Position numbers and translations under genes: made by a program. Below the pieces are notes generated by a model. That model was given only the letters and a program-made list of their open reading frames with translations, had not been told where the DNA came from and searched no databases. This document shows positions 51,824-61,383 of a stretch of 64,000 nucleotides of DNA, one piece after another; positions within the stretch are counted from its first letter, which is position 1; every line of letters begins with the position of its first letter. This stretch comes from DASYFG01 sp036498565. GTDB lineage: Bacteria > Bacillota > Bacilli > Lactobacillales > Lactobacillaceae. The DNA lies in the NCBI GenBank assembly GCA_036498565.1, contig DASYFG010000004.1, forward strand, positions 372,001 to 436,000, given 5' to 3'.

Positions 51824-54800
51824 TTACTTCGTTTCTCGCCGGTAAATGACATTTTCAGCGCCTAAAATATCACCTAGACCGCGCATCAATTGCGCTGAAT
51901 CCGCCAAATCATATTGTGCGGGCAGGAATTTATACGCTTGATTGCCTTGCCGCGTAGCGACTTTAGCCGTGCCGTGATGCGCCAAAATAAACTGTAATAA
52001 TTGATTTTTCAACGCATTATTATCATGTTCTTCGTCAAACGTCAGGTACCACACGCCTTGTTGTGCCGGCGTTTTTGTCGGTTCGGACGGTATTTGGACG
52101 GTGTTGGCAATTAAACTCAATTGCCGGCTCATTTCGACTTTCCCGCTGATTTGCAACACGGCGTTGGCTTCAATGAGCGCTTCAACGCGTTTGTAGACAT
52201 TGGGGAAAATCGTGACACTCAAGCTACCAGACGCGTCGCTCAACGTGACAAACGCCATTGGTTCGCCCTTTTTCGTGCGAATCGTGCGGATATTTTCCAC
52301 AAAGCCCAATACCGTTACTTGCGTATCAGGTGTCGTGACATCGACCAAATCAGGCCAACCAGCCTGACGTTTGACCGTGGCAAAACGATCAAGCGGATGC
52401 GCGGATAAATTCACGCCAATCGCATTTTTCTCGGCGCTTAAACGCTCGGCTAATGGCAAATCTTCGCGCTGTTTAATCTGCGTTTCTTGCAAAATCAGCA
52501 AGCCAAAGTGCGCACCATCAATCAATTCCGGCAAACTCGCCAAAATTTCAGCGCGATTGTGGCCAAAATGATCCAGCGCACCCGCGTGCGTCAATTGTGT
52601 GAGCGTGTCGACTTTGCGGAACTTTTCTGGCAAACGCGCCACCAGTTCTTGCAGTGATTTGAACGTGCTGTTTTCGCGTTCTGCCAACAAAGCTTTGACA
52701 AAATCACTGCGCAAACCTTTGATATTATGCAAACCCATCTGCAATTGATTGTCGCGCACGATGAAGAAACGTTGCGAGCGGTTCACATCTGGTCCCAAAA
52801 CCTGAATCCCGCGCGCCTTAGCTTCCGCCACGTACAAACGCGTTTTGTCCTGATTACCAAGATTCGCATTCAACAAAGCCGCAAAGAACGCAACTGGAAA
52901 ATGCGCTTTCAAATAGGCGAGCTGGAACGCCATTTTACTATACGCCACGGCGTGCGAACGGTTAAAACCATAATTGGCGAATTCATCAATATAAGCAAAA
53001 ATTTTAGCCGCTTGCGCTTCTTCATGGCCTTTTGAAACGGCGCCGGCAATGAATTGCGCCCGTAATTTGGCCATCTTGGTAACGTCTTTTTTCGCCATGG
53101 CACTGCGCAAAATGTCGGCTTCGCCCAGACTAAAGCCAGCATACGTTTCTGCCACCAGCATCACTTGTTCTTGATAAACAATAATGCCAAATGTCGGCGC
53201 CAAAATCGTCTTCAACGACGGATCAGGAATCGTCACTTCCGCCCGACCAAAGCGTCGATCGATAAACGCATTGATGTTTTGCATCGGCCCGGGTCGGTAC
53301 AACGCATTGACCGCGGCAATCAATTCAAAGGTATTCGGCTGCAACTGGCGCAACACATTTTTAATGCCGCCCGATTCGAATTGGAAAATCCCGTTCGTAT
53401 CACCTTTGGCAAACAACGCCAACGTTTGGGCATCATCCAGCGGCACTTTGCTCATATCAAAGTCTTTTGGTAATTGCTTTTCCGCTAATTTCAACGCATT
53501 GTCCAATAACGTCAAATTCCGCAAGCCCAACAAATCAATTTTGAGCAAACCGACGCGTTCGACCGCGCCTTTTTCATATTGCGTTAACAAACGCCCTTCG
53601 CTACCGGGTTGCAGTGGCAATGTTTGCACCAACGGTGTTTGGCTTAGCACCAATCCGGCGGCATGGGTCGAATAATTTCGCGGCAAACCTTCGATTTTTT
53701 GCGCCGTTTCAAACAACAATTGACCGTTTGGCATGTCAGCTAAAATCTCACGCAATGCTTTGGATTGTTCAAAACTTTGCGCCAAACTCGCCTGACGGCC
53801 ATTAACCGGCGCCGGCAAAGACGCGCTCAAACGCGCCAAAGTCCGCGTGTCGACATCAAACACGCGCGCCGTGTCCCGCAACGCTTGGCGCGCCGCCAAC
53901 GTCCCGAACGTAATAATTTGCGCCACGTGTTCATGACCATATTTGTCATGCAAGTACGCCAACACGGTTTCGCGGTGATTATCCGGCAAATCAATATCAA
54001 TATCCGGCATCTGCGCACGTTCGGCATTCAAAAATCGTTCAAACAACAAACCAAATGCCAACGGATCTACGTCCGTAATCCGTAACACATAAGCCACCAA
54101 AGAACCAGCCGCCGAGCCACGGCCCGCACCAGTTTGAAAATGTTGTTCGTGCGCGAAGCGCAAAATATCCGCCACAATCAAAAAGTAATCACTGAAGCCC
54201 ATCGCCTCAATCACGTCTAATTCATGTGCCAAACGCCGTTCGTAAACCGCCACATCAATTTGCCGGCCTTTCAAACGCGCCGCCAAACCGCTTTTGGCTA
54301 ATTCCCGCAAATACGCTGGCGCAGATTGGCCATTTGGCGTGGGAAATTGCGGCAACTGCGGTTCGGCAAATTGCAAATCAAACGTCACGGCGTCCACGAC
54401 CTGCGCGTTATTGCGCAACGCTTCTTGCAAACCAGCCGCTTCAAATTGCTGTTCCACCACGGAACGCGCCGCCAAAATGTTCATCCCCGTTTGCCGCGCA
54501 AGTTGCGTGGGGTCCGGCAATTTGTCATTTAAATCAATCGCTTGCAAAACACGCGTCGTAAACGCATCTTCGGGGTTCAAATAATCCACGGTCGCAAGCG
54601 CGATCGGTGCTAGTCCGCTTTGTTGAACCGCACTTAACATCTCAGGTGACATCGCCGGTTGCACACCGATAAAAACTTGCGCGCCAAACGTCTTTTTGAG
54701 TTGATCAGCTAAATTGGCGGCCTGCTCAGGTTGGATTTGCAATAACGTATGCCATTCGCTGTTGGCTGGCAAAATCACAAACAGCCCCTCGCGATGCGCC

Positions 54801-55144
54801 ACTAAAGCCTCAAAATCTAATTCGCCATCGTCCAAACCCATTTTGGTCGTTGACAACGCTAATAAATTTTCATAGCCGGTTTGATTTTGCGCCAAAAGTA
54901 CCACCGGAAACGGCGTGGCTTGATTGACCAAACCACCAAGGTGCAACGTCAACCCAACAATCGGCTTCAAATTAGCTTGGCGCGCCAATTGTACAAACGC
55001 CACCGCGCCATAAAGCGTCTCGTCATCGGTCAAAGCCAGCGCCTCGTAACCGCGTTGTGCCGCCGTTTGCACAATTTGACTGATCCGATTTGGATGCTTC
55101 AGCAAGCTAAAAGCACTATGTAATTGTAGCGGTGTATAACTCAT
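51824..55144 (-). CDS. dnaE: DNA polymerase III alpha subunit DnaE
   Basis: A 1106-residue DnaE-type replicative polymerase. It has an N-terminal PHP domain (LHSAFSLL), the polymerase core with the catalytic PDIDIDLPD and GRGSAAGSLVAYVL, FFAALLNANLG, a helix-hairpin-helix, and a C-terminal OB fold (VTVLGFVENIRTIRTKKG). In Firmicutes it works with PolC on the lagging strand. There is no ribosome site. ATG 55144 lies 6 bases after a perfect TATAAT, so the mRNA may be leaderless. A TTG at 55162 is in frame but also has no ribosome site. Confidence 0.95.
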   Translation of the reverse strand: MSYTPLQLHSAFSLLKHPNRISQIVQTAAQRGYEALALTDDETLYGAVAFVQLARQANLKPIVGLTLHLGGLVNQATPFPVVLLAQNQTGYENLLALSTTKMGLDDGELDFEALVAHREGLFVILPANSEWHTLLQIQPEQAANLADQLKKTFGAQVFIGVQPAMSPEMLSAVQQSGLAPIALATVDYLNPEDAFTTRVLQAIDLNDKLPDPTQLARQTGMNILAARSVVEQQFEAAGLQEALRNNAQVVDAVTFDLQFAEPQLPQFPTPNGQSAPAYLRELAKSGLAARLKGRQIDVAVYERRLAHELDVIEAMGFSDYFLIVADILRFAHEQHFQTGAGRGSAAGSLVAYVLRITDVDPLAFGLLFERFLNAERAQMPDIDIDLPDNHRETVLAYLHDKYGHEHVAQIITFGTLAARQALRDTARVFDVDTRTLARLSASLPAPVNGRQASLAQSFEQSKALREILADMPNGQLLFETAQKIEGLPRNYSTHAAGLVLSQTPLVQTLPLQPGSEGRLLTQYEKGAVERVGLLKIDLLGLRNLTLLDNALKLAEKQLPKDFDMSKVPLDDAQTLALFAKGDTNGIFQFESGGIKNVLRQLQPNTFELIAAVNALYRPGPMQNINAFIDRRFGRAEVTIPDPSLKTILAPTFGIIVYQEQVMLVAETYAGFSLGEADILRSAMAKKDVTKMAKLRAQFIAGAVSKGHEEAQAAKIFAYIDEFANYGFNRSHAVAYSKMAFQLAYLKAHFPVAFFAALLNANLGNQDKTRLYVAEAKARGIQVLGPDVNRSQRFFIVRDNQLQMGLHNIKGLRSDFVKALLAERENSTFKSLQELVARLPEKFRKVDTLTQLTHAGALDHFGHNRAEILASLPELIDGAHFGLLILQETQIKQREDLPLAERLSAEKNAIGVNLSAHPLDRFATVKRQAGWPDLVDVTTPDTQVTVLGFVENIRTIRTKKGEPMAFVTLSDASGSLSVTIFPNVYKRVEALIEANAVLQISGKVEMSRQLSLIANTVQIPSEPTKTPAQQGVWYLTFDEEHDNNALKNQLLQFILAHHGTAKVATRQGNQAYKFLPAQYDLADSAQLMRGLGDILGAENVIYRRETK

Positions 55145-55150
55145 ATTTTT

Positions 55151-55180
55151 ATTATAAGCCAAAAAACGGTATAATGTTTA
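55151..55180 (-). promoter_or_regulatory. dnaE promoter (leaderless spacing)
   Basis: Minus-strand TATAAT (55156-55151), with TAAACA (55180-55175) as a 4/6 match -35 at 18 bases. Only six bases lie between the -10 and the ATG. A divergent TATAAT (55170-55175, plus strand) serves the neighbouring gene. Confidence 0.55.
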
Positions 55181-55198
55181 AAAATATAGAGAGGAAAC

Positions 55199-55885
55199 GT
55201 GTGGCGCGCCCATAACTCCGGCTGCAACACACGGCAAATACACATGCAACGTTCACGAATTAAAAAACGGCGGCCATTTTGGCCTTGGTTTATCCTACTA
55301 GCACTTATTTTTGCGGGTGGCGGTTATGTCCTCGCCTCAAACTTATTTTCATCAGATAACACACCTGTCACAAAAAGTTCATCCAGCAAAAAATCATCAA
55401 GCAGCAGCACGTCTTCTTCCCAAGACGCTGCTAGCTCGGCGGTTAGCAGCGCCATCACGGTGGTCAACGAAGCTGACGCCGCATCTAGTGAGAGTGTTTC
55501 ATCGGTTGCCGACAGTAGTGTCGCCAGTTCCGTTTTGACCGAAGTCACCAAAGACGCGACTGGTGAAAAAGTTCCCACAACTCCTGCCCAAACCAGCAGC
55601 GTGACGAGTTCAGCAGCATCTGATACTAGTGCTGCAAGCAGCAGCGAAGTCGCAGCGATTGGCAACTGGACCAAAGCCGCCTACGACGGCGTAGCACTCG
55701 GTTCGACAACCTATCAAAACATCATCGCAAGCTACGGCGCGCCAACGTATTTAACTTCTGATCAAAAATACGCTTACGCCGTGTGGCAAGGCACAAACGA
55801 CGCCAATGTGACGATTGTTTTCACACCAACCGATGCGGCTGGGACGTTAATTGCGTCAACTAAATCTTACAAAGGTTTGCAATAA
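55199..55885 (+). CDS. Membrane-anchored Ser-rich protein with a C-terminal DUF3862/BLIP-like domain
   Basis: A 228-residue protein: a basic N-terminus, one TM helix (about 28-46), a Ser/Ala/Thr-rich linker (about 55-150), and a small C-terminal domain (YDGVALGSTTYQNIIASYG, KYAYAVWQG) of the tandem-lipoprotein / BLIP-like (DUF3862) type. The start GTG 55199 has AGAGGA upstream. The internal ATG 55244 has no ribosome site. Similar domains occur in many lactic acid bacteria as exported proteins of unknown role. It shares the anchor-Ser linker-domain plan with the LysM protein at 42 kb. Confidence 0.75.
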   Translation: MWRAHNSGCNTRQIHMQRSRIKKRRPFWPWFILLALIFAGGGYVLASNLFSSDNTPVTKSSSSKKSSSSSTSSSQDAASSAVSSAITVVNEADAASSESVSSVADSSVASSVLTEVTKDATGEKVPTTPAQTSSVTSSAASDTSAASSSEVAAIGNWTKAAYDGVALGSTTYQNIIASYGAPTYLTSDQKYAYAVWQGTNDANVTIVFTPTDAAGTLIASTKSYKGLQ

Positions 55886-55912
55886 AAAAGCACCCAAGCG
55901 GGTGCTTTTTTA
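55884..55912. terminator. Bidirectional terminator after the Ser-rich protein gene
   Basis: Stem AGCACCC-AAGC-GGGTGCT (55889-55906, loop AAGC) with A6 before and T5 after. It also ends the convergent tetR gene. Confidence 0.85.
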
Positions 55913-56473
55913 CTACACTTTTTCAATCAAATTCATTGGCGGTGTATTAAACGCGTTCAATAAAATCGTTTTAAAAATTTCTGGCTTTTCAGGTAACGGC
56001 TTGGTCAACCAAAAAATCATCATTGTCACATACGTGCCCAAAGACAAATTAATCGCGTAATCGGTCGGTATATGCCGTGTATCCGCGGACTTCACATTCA
56101 CATAGCTTCCCAAAAACGGTTTGGCCTGTTCGACTAAACGAATGACGGAATTACCCGTGGTGTTTTCGCCCCACAAAATTTTAAGTTCATCACGATGCTC
56201 ATAGTACGCATCCAGTGTCTCAGCAACATACACGATAAATGACTGACCTGGACCAATTTTTTGGACAGTTTCACGCAATTTTGCTTCGATATCAAGGCGA
56301 ATCCGCTCATTAATCGCGTCTAGAATATCAACTTTTGACTTAAAATAGCGATAAAAAGTCGCACGCCCCAAACCAGTGTGCGTGATTAAATCCGACATTG
56401 TAATTTCGTCAAACGGCGTGTTCACCATCATCACTAGTAAAGCTTGTTCGATAAGTCGTTGTTGTTTGCTCAT
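55913..56473 (-). CDS. TetR-family transcriptional regulator
   Basis: A 186-residue TetR protein. The DNA-binding part has a helix-turn-helix around residues 25-48 (TMSDLITHTGLGRATFYRYFKSKVDIL in pieces: ITHTGLGRATFYRYF). The C-terminal domain is all-helical and of the type seen in lactobacillal TetR/TetR_C_8 proteins. A GTG is in frame at 56482, but ATG 56473 follows GGTGGGG and forms an ATGA overlap with a 17-codon upstream frame. It is separated from pyc by its own promoter. The ligand and target genes are unknown. Confidence 0.85.
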   Translation of the reverse strand: MSKQQRLIEQALLVMMVNTPFDEITMSDLITHTGLGRATFYRYFKSKVDILDAINERIRLDIEAKLRETVQKIGPGQSFIVYVAETLDAYYEHRDELKILWGENTTGNSVIRLVEQAKPFLGSYVNVKSADTRHIPTDYAINLSLGTYVTMMIFWLTKPLPEKPEIFKTILLNAFNTPPMNLIEKV

Positions 56474-56523
56474 TTGCCCCACCCACTCGTGATGCTTGGC
56501 TGGCTGGCTCCTAATTTAACCAT
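56470..56523 (-). CDS. 17-codon upstream ORF coupled to tetR
   Basis: ATG 56523 has GGAG 7 bases upstream, a better ribosome site than that of tetR itself. It encodes 17 residues (starting MVKLGASQ) and ends TGA at 56470, overlapping the tetR ATG as ATGA. It is in a different frame from tetR. It may be a leader that sets tetR translation; it is too short to recognise as a protein. Confidence 0.5.
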   Translation of the reverse strand: MVKLGASQPSITSGWGK

Positions 56524-56553
56524 ATTTTGTCTCCATTCCAACTTCTTTTATTA

Positions 56554-56583
56554 ATTTTAACATATTTTAAACTTTATCTTCAA
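56554..56583 (-). promoter_or_regulatory. tetR promoter
   Basis: Minus-strand TTGAAG (56583-56578), an 18-base spacer and TAAAAT (56559-56554) preceded by TGT (extended -10). AT-rich repeats around it could hold an autoregulatory site. Confidence 0.6.
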
Positions 56584-56604
56584 CAAATGTTAGGTTATTT
56601 ATCA

Positions 56605-56631
56605 AAAAAGGAACCGTTACGGTTCCTTTTG
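56605..56631 (-). terminator. pyc terminator
   Basis: Minus-strand stem AGGAACCG-TAA-CGGTTCCT (56627-56609) followed by TTTTTTGAT, right after the pyc stop. Confidence 0.85.
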
Positions 56632-59600
56632 TTAAGCTTCCAATTCAATTAACAAGTCACCAGCGTCGATTTGTTCGCTATCGACAACATAAACAGACTT
56701 AATTGTCGCGTCAAATGGTGCTTGAATTGTCGTTTCCATTTTCATGGCTTCCGTGACAATCACTGGTTGCCCTTGTTTAACGCTTTGACCAGCTTTTACT
56801 AGTACGCTGACAACTGAACCTGCCATTGTAGCGCCCAAATGATTGGCGTTGGTTGGTTCAGCCTTTTGACGGCTGGTTGTTTGAATGGCGGCGTTCACAT
56901 CTTGAATCACCACTTCTTGGGTTTGACCATTCACATCGACAAACAACGAACGTTGCCCTTCCGGCGTTGGTTCACTAATATTACGCAATTGCATAATTAC
57001 CGTGCGGCCCGGTTTTAGTTCAATATCGGTGCGTTGTCCTTCACGCAAGCCACCAAAGAAGACGGGTGTTTCCAACTTTTCCACTGGACCGTACTTCTTT
57101 TGGTTGGCGATGAAGTCTTTGAAAACAGCTGGATACATCAAGTATGCCAGTTGTTCTTCTTGGGTTGATTCGCGGCCGACAATTTCATCAACCGTTGCCG
57201 CCACTTCGGCCCAATCAACTTCTGGTGCGTGCAAACCAGGTCGGTCGGTGATAAAGTCGCGTCCCTTCAAGATGATTTTTTGTAATTCTTGCGGGAAACC
57301 GCCCACAGGTTGACCTAAGTCACCTTGGAAGAATTCAATCACAGAATCTGGGAAATCAATTTGTTCACCACGTGACAACACATCCGCTGGCGTCAATCCA
57401 TTTTGGACCATGAACAACGCCATGTCACCGACCACCTTTGAAGTTGGCGTCACTTTGATAATATCACCAAACAACGTGTTGACTTCGCGATACATGTCCT
57501 TGACCGCGTCCCATTTGTCGCCCAAACCAACGGCAATCGCTTGTGCTTGCAAGTTAGAATATTGACCACCAGGCATTTCTGTGCGGTAAATATCAGTTTG
57601 TGCACCGTGTAATTCAGCCCCAAAGACGGCATAGTACGGCCGAATTTGCTTCCAATAATCATCAATGGCTTCAATATTGTTGATATCAATATCTGGTTGG
57701 TAACTGTGGCCATCCAAAGCGTAATACAACGCCCCCATTGACGGTTGCGAAGTCGTTCCAGAAAAGGCTGAACTTGCCACATCAACCACGTCAACGCCCG
57801 CAGCCGCAGCAGCGGCATACGTTTGAATGCCATTACCAGTCGTGTCATGCGTGTGCAAATGAATTGGCAAATCAACGGCATCTTTCAAAGCAGACACCAA
57901 ATCATAAGCCGCTTTTGGCTTCAAAAGACCAGACATGTCCTTAATGGCAATAATGTTTGCGCCCATGTTCGCCAATTCTTTGGCAAAGTTCACGTAGTAA
58001 TCACGCGTGTATTTTGTGCGCGTTGGGTCCAAAATATCACCAGAATAGGCCATGGCTGCTTCCGCGATTTTGCCGGTTTCACGGGCGTATTGAATTGGCA
58101 ACTTGAGTTGTTCAATCCAGTTTAACGCGTCAAAAATCCGGAAAACATCAATGCCATTGGCTGCCGCGGCTTCAATAAAGCGCTTGTTGACGGCGTCCGG
58201 ATAGTTTTGGTAGCCAACCGCATTGGAACCACGCACCAACATTTGCAGTAACGTGCGCGGCATTTCTGCGCGGAGTTCACGCAAATTTTGCCAAGGATCT
58301 TCGCCCAAGAAACGCATCGCCACGTCAAAGGTTGCGCCACCCCAAACTTCACTTGAGAACAATTGTGGCAAAGCACGTTGTGTTTTACCGGCAATTGCGA
58401 GTTTATCATGTTGACGCAAGCGCGTCGCGAACAAACTTTGGTGCGCATCGCGCATCGTCGTATCCGTCAACAAAATGCGTTCTTGTCCTTGCAACCAAGC
58501 GCTAACCGCACTGGCACCATCACGATCCAAAATATCTTTGGCCGTGGTTAAGTCGGCTGGCAGCGCTGGGAAATCTTTGTCGTATTTAATCGTTTCCAAG
58601 TACGCATTTTTGAAACTTTCACGATCCACACCGGGGTAACCGTTGACGGTTGTTTCGGCAATGTAATCTAGCAAACGCGTTGAATTTTGCGTCTCACCTT
58701 TGATTTCAAATAATTCTGGTGTCGTGTCCAAGAAAGTTGTCGCCGCTTGTCCTGACAAAAAGCCGGGATGAGCAAAGACGTTTTTCAAAAATGGAATATT
58801 GGTTTTCACACCACGAATGACAAATTCATTCAACGCGCGCGCCATTTTCGTGTTCGCTTGGGCAAACGTTGGCGCACTCACAATGGCTTTGACCAGCAAA
58901 GAGTCAAAATATGGCGAAACAACCGCACCAGTAAAGGCATTTCCGCCATCCAAACGCACACCCGTGCCACCTGGCGAACGGTATTGTTGAATGCGACCAG
59001 TATCTGGCATGAAGTTATTTTCGGGATCTTCTGACGTAATACGCGCTTGAATGGCCACGCCGTTCGCTTCCAAATCCATTTGGGCCGGCAAATTAATCCG
59101 CGCATCGTGCAAACGTTCACCTTGGGCGACTAACAGTTGTGTCTGGACGATGTCAACGCCTGTCACCACTTCGGTAACAGTGTGTTCAACTTGCACACGG
59201 GGGTTCACTTCCACAAAATAAAATTCATCGCCGTCCACCAAAAATTCAACAGTTGCCGCATTTTGGTAACCGACCGACTGCATGAGCTTCACTGCAGCTT
59301 GTTGGATTTTTTGACGCAACGGTTCTGGCGTACCGATCGCTGGGGCAAATTCAATGATCTTTTGGTGACGACGTTGCACAGAACTGTCTCGTTCAAACAA
59401 GTGCATCACTTCACCGTGTTCATCGGCGATAATTTGAATTTCAACGTGCTTTGGGTCTTTAAGGTATTTTTCAAGGTAAACATCTGATTTACCAAATGAC
59501 GCTTTGGCTTCACTGGCGGAACGCGTGAACGCTTCGGCCAATTCGTCGTGACTTTGCACCACGCGCATGCCTTTTCCACCGCCACCGGCGGCTGATTTGA

Positions 59601-60069
59601 CGAAGATTGGATAACCAAAATTATCCGCGAATGCCAAAGCTTCTTCCACCGTATCAACGGGTCCTTCAGTTCCTGGAATCGTTGGGACATCAGCAGCGAT
59701 AGCAGCCTGCTTGGCTTTGATTTTATCTCCAAACATTGCCAAATGTTCGACCTTTGGCCCGACAAATTTAATGCCAGCAGCTTGGGCAGCTTGGGCAAAA
59801 TCGGCGTTTTCACTTAAGAAACCATAACCGGGATGAATCGCGTCAACGCCGTGTTCTTTGGCGACGCGAATGATGTCTTCAATATCCAAATACGCTTCGA
59901 TTGGCTTTTTACCCGCACCGACTTGGTACGCTTCGCTGGCTTTAAAGCGGTGCAAAGATAATTCGTCTTCTTTGGCGAAAATCGCCACCGTTTCCAAACC
60001 TAATTCACGCGCAGAACGAATGATACGCGTTGCAATTTCGCTTCGGTTAGCAATCAATAATTTTTTCAT
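56632..60069 (-). CDS. pyc: Pyruvate carboxylase
   Basis: A 1145-residue single-chain biotin enzyme making oxaloacetate from pyruvate, bicarbonate and ATP. The biotin carboxylase domain (1-450) has HPGYGFLSENADFA, GGGGKGMRVV and FVEVNPRVQVEHTVTE. The carboxyltransferase domain (about 525-800) has TTMRDAHQSLFATRLR and an HTHDTTG metal site. A PYC allosteric domain follows, and the C-terminal biotinyl domain has EAMKME with the target Lys. All domains look complete. AGGGGG precedes the ATG. In lactic acid bacteria it supplies oxaloacetate for aspartate and pyrimidine synthesis. Confidence 0.97.
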   Translation of the reverse strand: MKKLLIANRSEIATRIIRSARELGLETVAIFAKEDELSLHRFKASEAYQVGAGKKPIEAYLDIEDIIRVAKEHGVDAIHPGYGFLSENADFAQAAQAAGIKFVGPKVEHLAMFGDKIKAKQAAIAADVPTIPGTEGPVDTVEEALAFADNFGYPIFVKSAAGGGGKGMRVVQSHDELAEAFTRSASEAKASFGKSDVYLEKYLKDPKHVEIQIIADEHGEVMHLFERDSSVQRRHQKIIEFAPAIGTPEPLRQKIQQAAVKLMQSVGYQNAATVEFLVDGDEFYFVEVNPRVQVEHTVTEVVTGVDIVQTQLLVAQGERLHDARINLPAQMDLEANGVAIQARITSEDPENNFMPDTGRIQQYRSPGGTGVRLDGGNAFTGAVVSPYFDSLLVKAIVSAPTFAQANTKMARALNEFVIRGVKTNIPFLKNVFAHPGFLSGQAATTFLDTTPELFEIKGETQNSTRLLDYIAETTVNGYPGVDRESFKNAYLETIKYDKDFPALPADLTTAKDILDRDGASAVSAWLQGQERILLTDTTMRDAHQSLFATRLRQHDKLAIAGKTQRALPQLFSSEVWGGATFDVAMRFLGEDPWQNLRELRAEMPRTLLQMLVRGSNAVGYQNYPDAVNKRFIEAAAANGIDVFRIFDALNWIEQLKLPIQYARETGKIAEAAMAYSGDILDPTRTKYTRDYYVNFAKELANMGANIIAIKDMSGLLKPKAAYDLVSALKDAVDLPIHLHTHDTTGNGIQTYAAAAAAGVDVVDVASSAFSGTTSQPSMGALYYALDGHSYQPDIDINNIEAIDDYWKQIRPYYAVFGAELHGAQTDIYRTEMPGGQYSNLQAQAIAVGLGDKWDAVKDMYREVNTLFGDIIKVTPTSKVVGDMALFMVQNGLTPADVLSRGEQIDFPDSVIEFFQGDLGQPVGGFPQELQKIILKGRDFITDRPGLHAPEVDWAEVAATVDEIVGRESTQEEQLAYLMYPAVFKDFIANQKKYGPVEKLETPVFFGGLREGQRTDIELKPGRTVIMQLRNISEPTPEGQRSLFVDVNGQTQEVVIQDVNAAIQTTSRQKAEPTNANHLGATMAGSVVSVLVKAGQSVKQGQPVIVTEAMKMETTIQAPFDATIKSVYVVDSEQIDAGDLLIELEA

Positions 60070-60132
60070 CAGGAAATCCCCCTTGTTTGCAATGCGACGT
60101 CTCGCGTCGCTTTATTACATGGCAATATGCGC

Positions 60133-61368
60133 TTATTTTTGCGCGGCTAATTCGACAATCTTAACGATTGTATCCGTTGCTTGTGCCATCACTTGTGTTG
60201 ACACGTATTCAAAACGGCCGTGCATATTTTCACCACCGGCAAAAATATTTGGCGTTGGCAAACCTAAGAACGTGATCTTTGAACCGTCCGTACCACCACG
60301 AACAGGTTCAATCAAAGGTTCAATGTCCAAGGCGCGCATGGCCTCTTCTGCCAAATTCACCGGCGTCATGTCGTCTTTGATGATTTCGCCCATGTTGTAG
60401 TATTGGTCTTGCAAAGTTACCGTGACACGCTTTTGGCCGAATTGTTCATTCAAATTATCAGCGATCGTCAACAACATTTGCTTACGTGCTTCAAACTTGG
60501 TGCGGTCGTGATCGCGCACAATGTAACGCGCTGTGGCGGCTTCTGGTGAGCCAGACATATCAATCATGTGCCAGAAGCCATCACGTCCAGCGGTTAATTC
60601 AGGTCGATCAGTTGCAGGCAATTCGTTGTGGAAATCCATCAACACTTGCAACGCATTGATCATTGTGTCTTTGGCAGTGCCTGGATGCACATTGCGACCT
60701 TGCACGTCAATTTTGGCGCCGGCAGCACTGAATGTTTCCCATTCTAATTCGCCCAAAGGCCCACCGTCCATCGTGTAAGCAAAGTCTGCGCCAAACTTTT
60801 CAACGTCAAAGTTGTCAGCACCAATCCCAATTTCTTCGTCTGGTCCAAAAGCGACTTTGATGGTGCCGTGTTGGATTTCTGGATGTGCAATCAAGTATTC
60901 AATTGCGGACAAAATTTCGCTGACACCGGCTTTGTCATCGGCGCCCAACAACGTTGTTCCGTCAGTCGTAATCAACGTATGTCCCTTATAATTTTTCAAA
61001 TTAGGGAATTCAGCTGGATCCAAAGCATAGTCTTCATTCAACAAAATCGTTGATTCACCATCGTAATCTTCAACGATTTGCGGATTAACATTAGCCGCAT
61101 TGAAGTCCGCCGTGTCCACGTGCGCTAAAAAACCAATCGTTGGCACGTCAGTTGCGTCAATATTTGCGGGTAAAGTTGCAAATACATAGCCATCTGGCAA
61201 CTCTTGTACGTCTTGCAAACTAATTTCTTGTAATTCCACGGCCAAGTCTTTCAAAAAAGCAACTTCTTTTGGTGATGAAGGCACGGTGGTTGAATTTTCA
61301 TCGGATTGCGTGTCAATTTTGACGTAACGCAAGAAACGATCGGTTAAGTTTGGGTATTTTTCTGTCAT
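60133..61368 (-). CDS. pepT: Peptidase T (tripeptide aminopeptidase)
   Basis: A 411-residue M20 metallopeptidase that removes the N-terminal residue of tripeptides in the cytoplasm. It shows KIDTQSDENS, GFLAHVDTAD (zinc ligand His), LLGADDKAGVSEI, FGPDEEIG and PVRGGTDGSKITFLGLP. AAAGGA precedes the ATG. It follows the Nif3-family gene by 15 bases and is probably in the trmK operon. Useful for growth on peptides. Confidence 0.95.
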   Translation of the reverse strand: MTEKYPNLTDRFLRYVKIDTQSDENSTTVPSSPKEVAFLKDLAVELQEISLQDVQELPDGYVFATLPANIDATDVPTIGFLAHVDTADFNAANVNPQIVEDYDGESTILLNEDYALDPAEFPNLKNYKGHTLITTDGTTLLGADDKAGVSEILSAIEYLIAHPEIQHGTIKVAFGPDEEIGIGADNFDVEKFGADFAYTMDGGPLGELEWETFSAAGAKIDVQGRNVHPGTAKDTMINALQVLMDFHNELPATDRPELTAGRDGFWHMIDMSGSPEAATARYIVRDHDRTKFEARKQMLLTIADNLNEQFGQKRVTVTLQDQYYNMGEIIKDDMTPVNLAEEAMRALDIEPLIEPVRGGTDGSKITFLGLPTPNIFAGGENMHGRFEYVSTQVMAQATDTIVKIVELAAQK

Positions 61369-61383
61369 GGTTAAATTCCTTTT

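Noticed and set aside
60085..60110. GCGACG-CGAGA-CGTCGC hairpin before pyc
   Set aside because: No T run in the pyc direction and too short to call regulatory; may be a weak plus-strand terminator.
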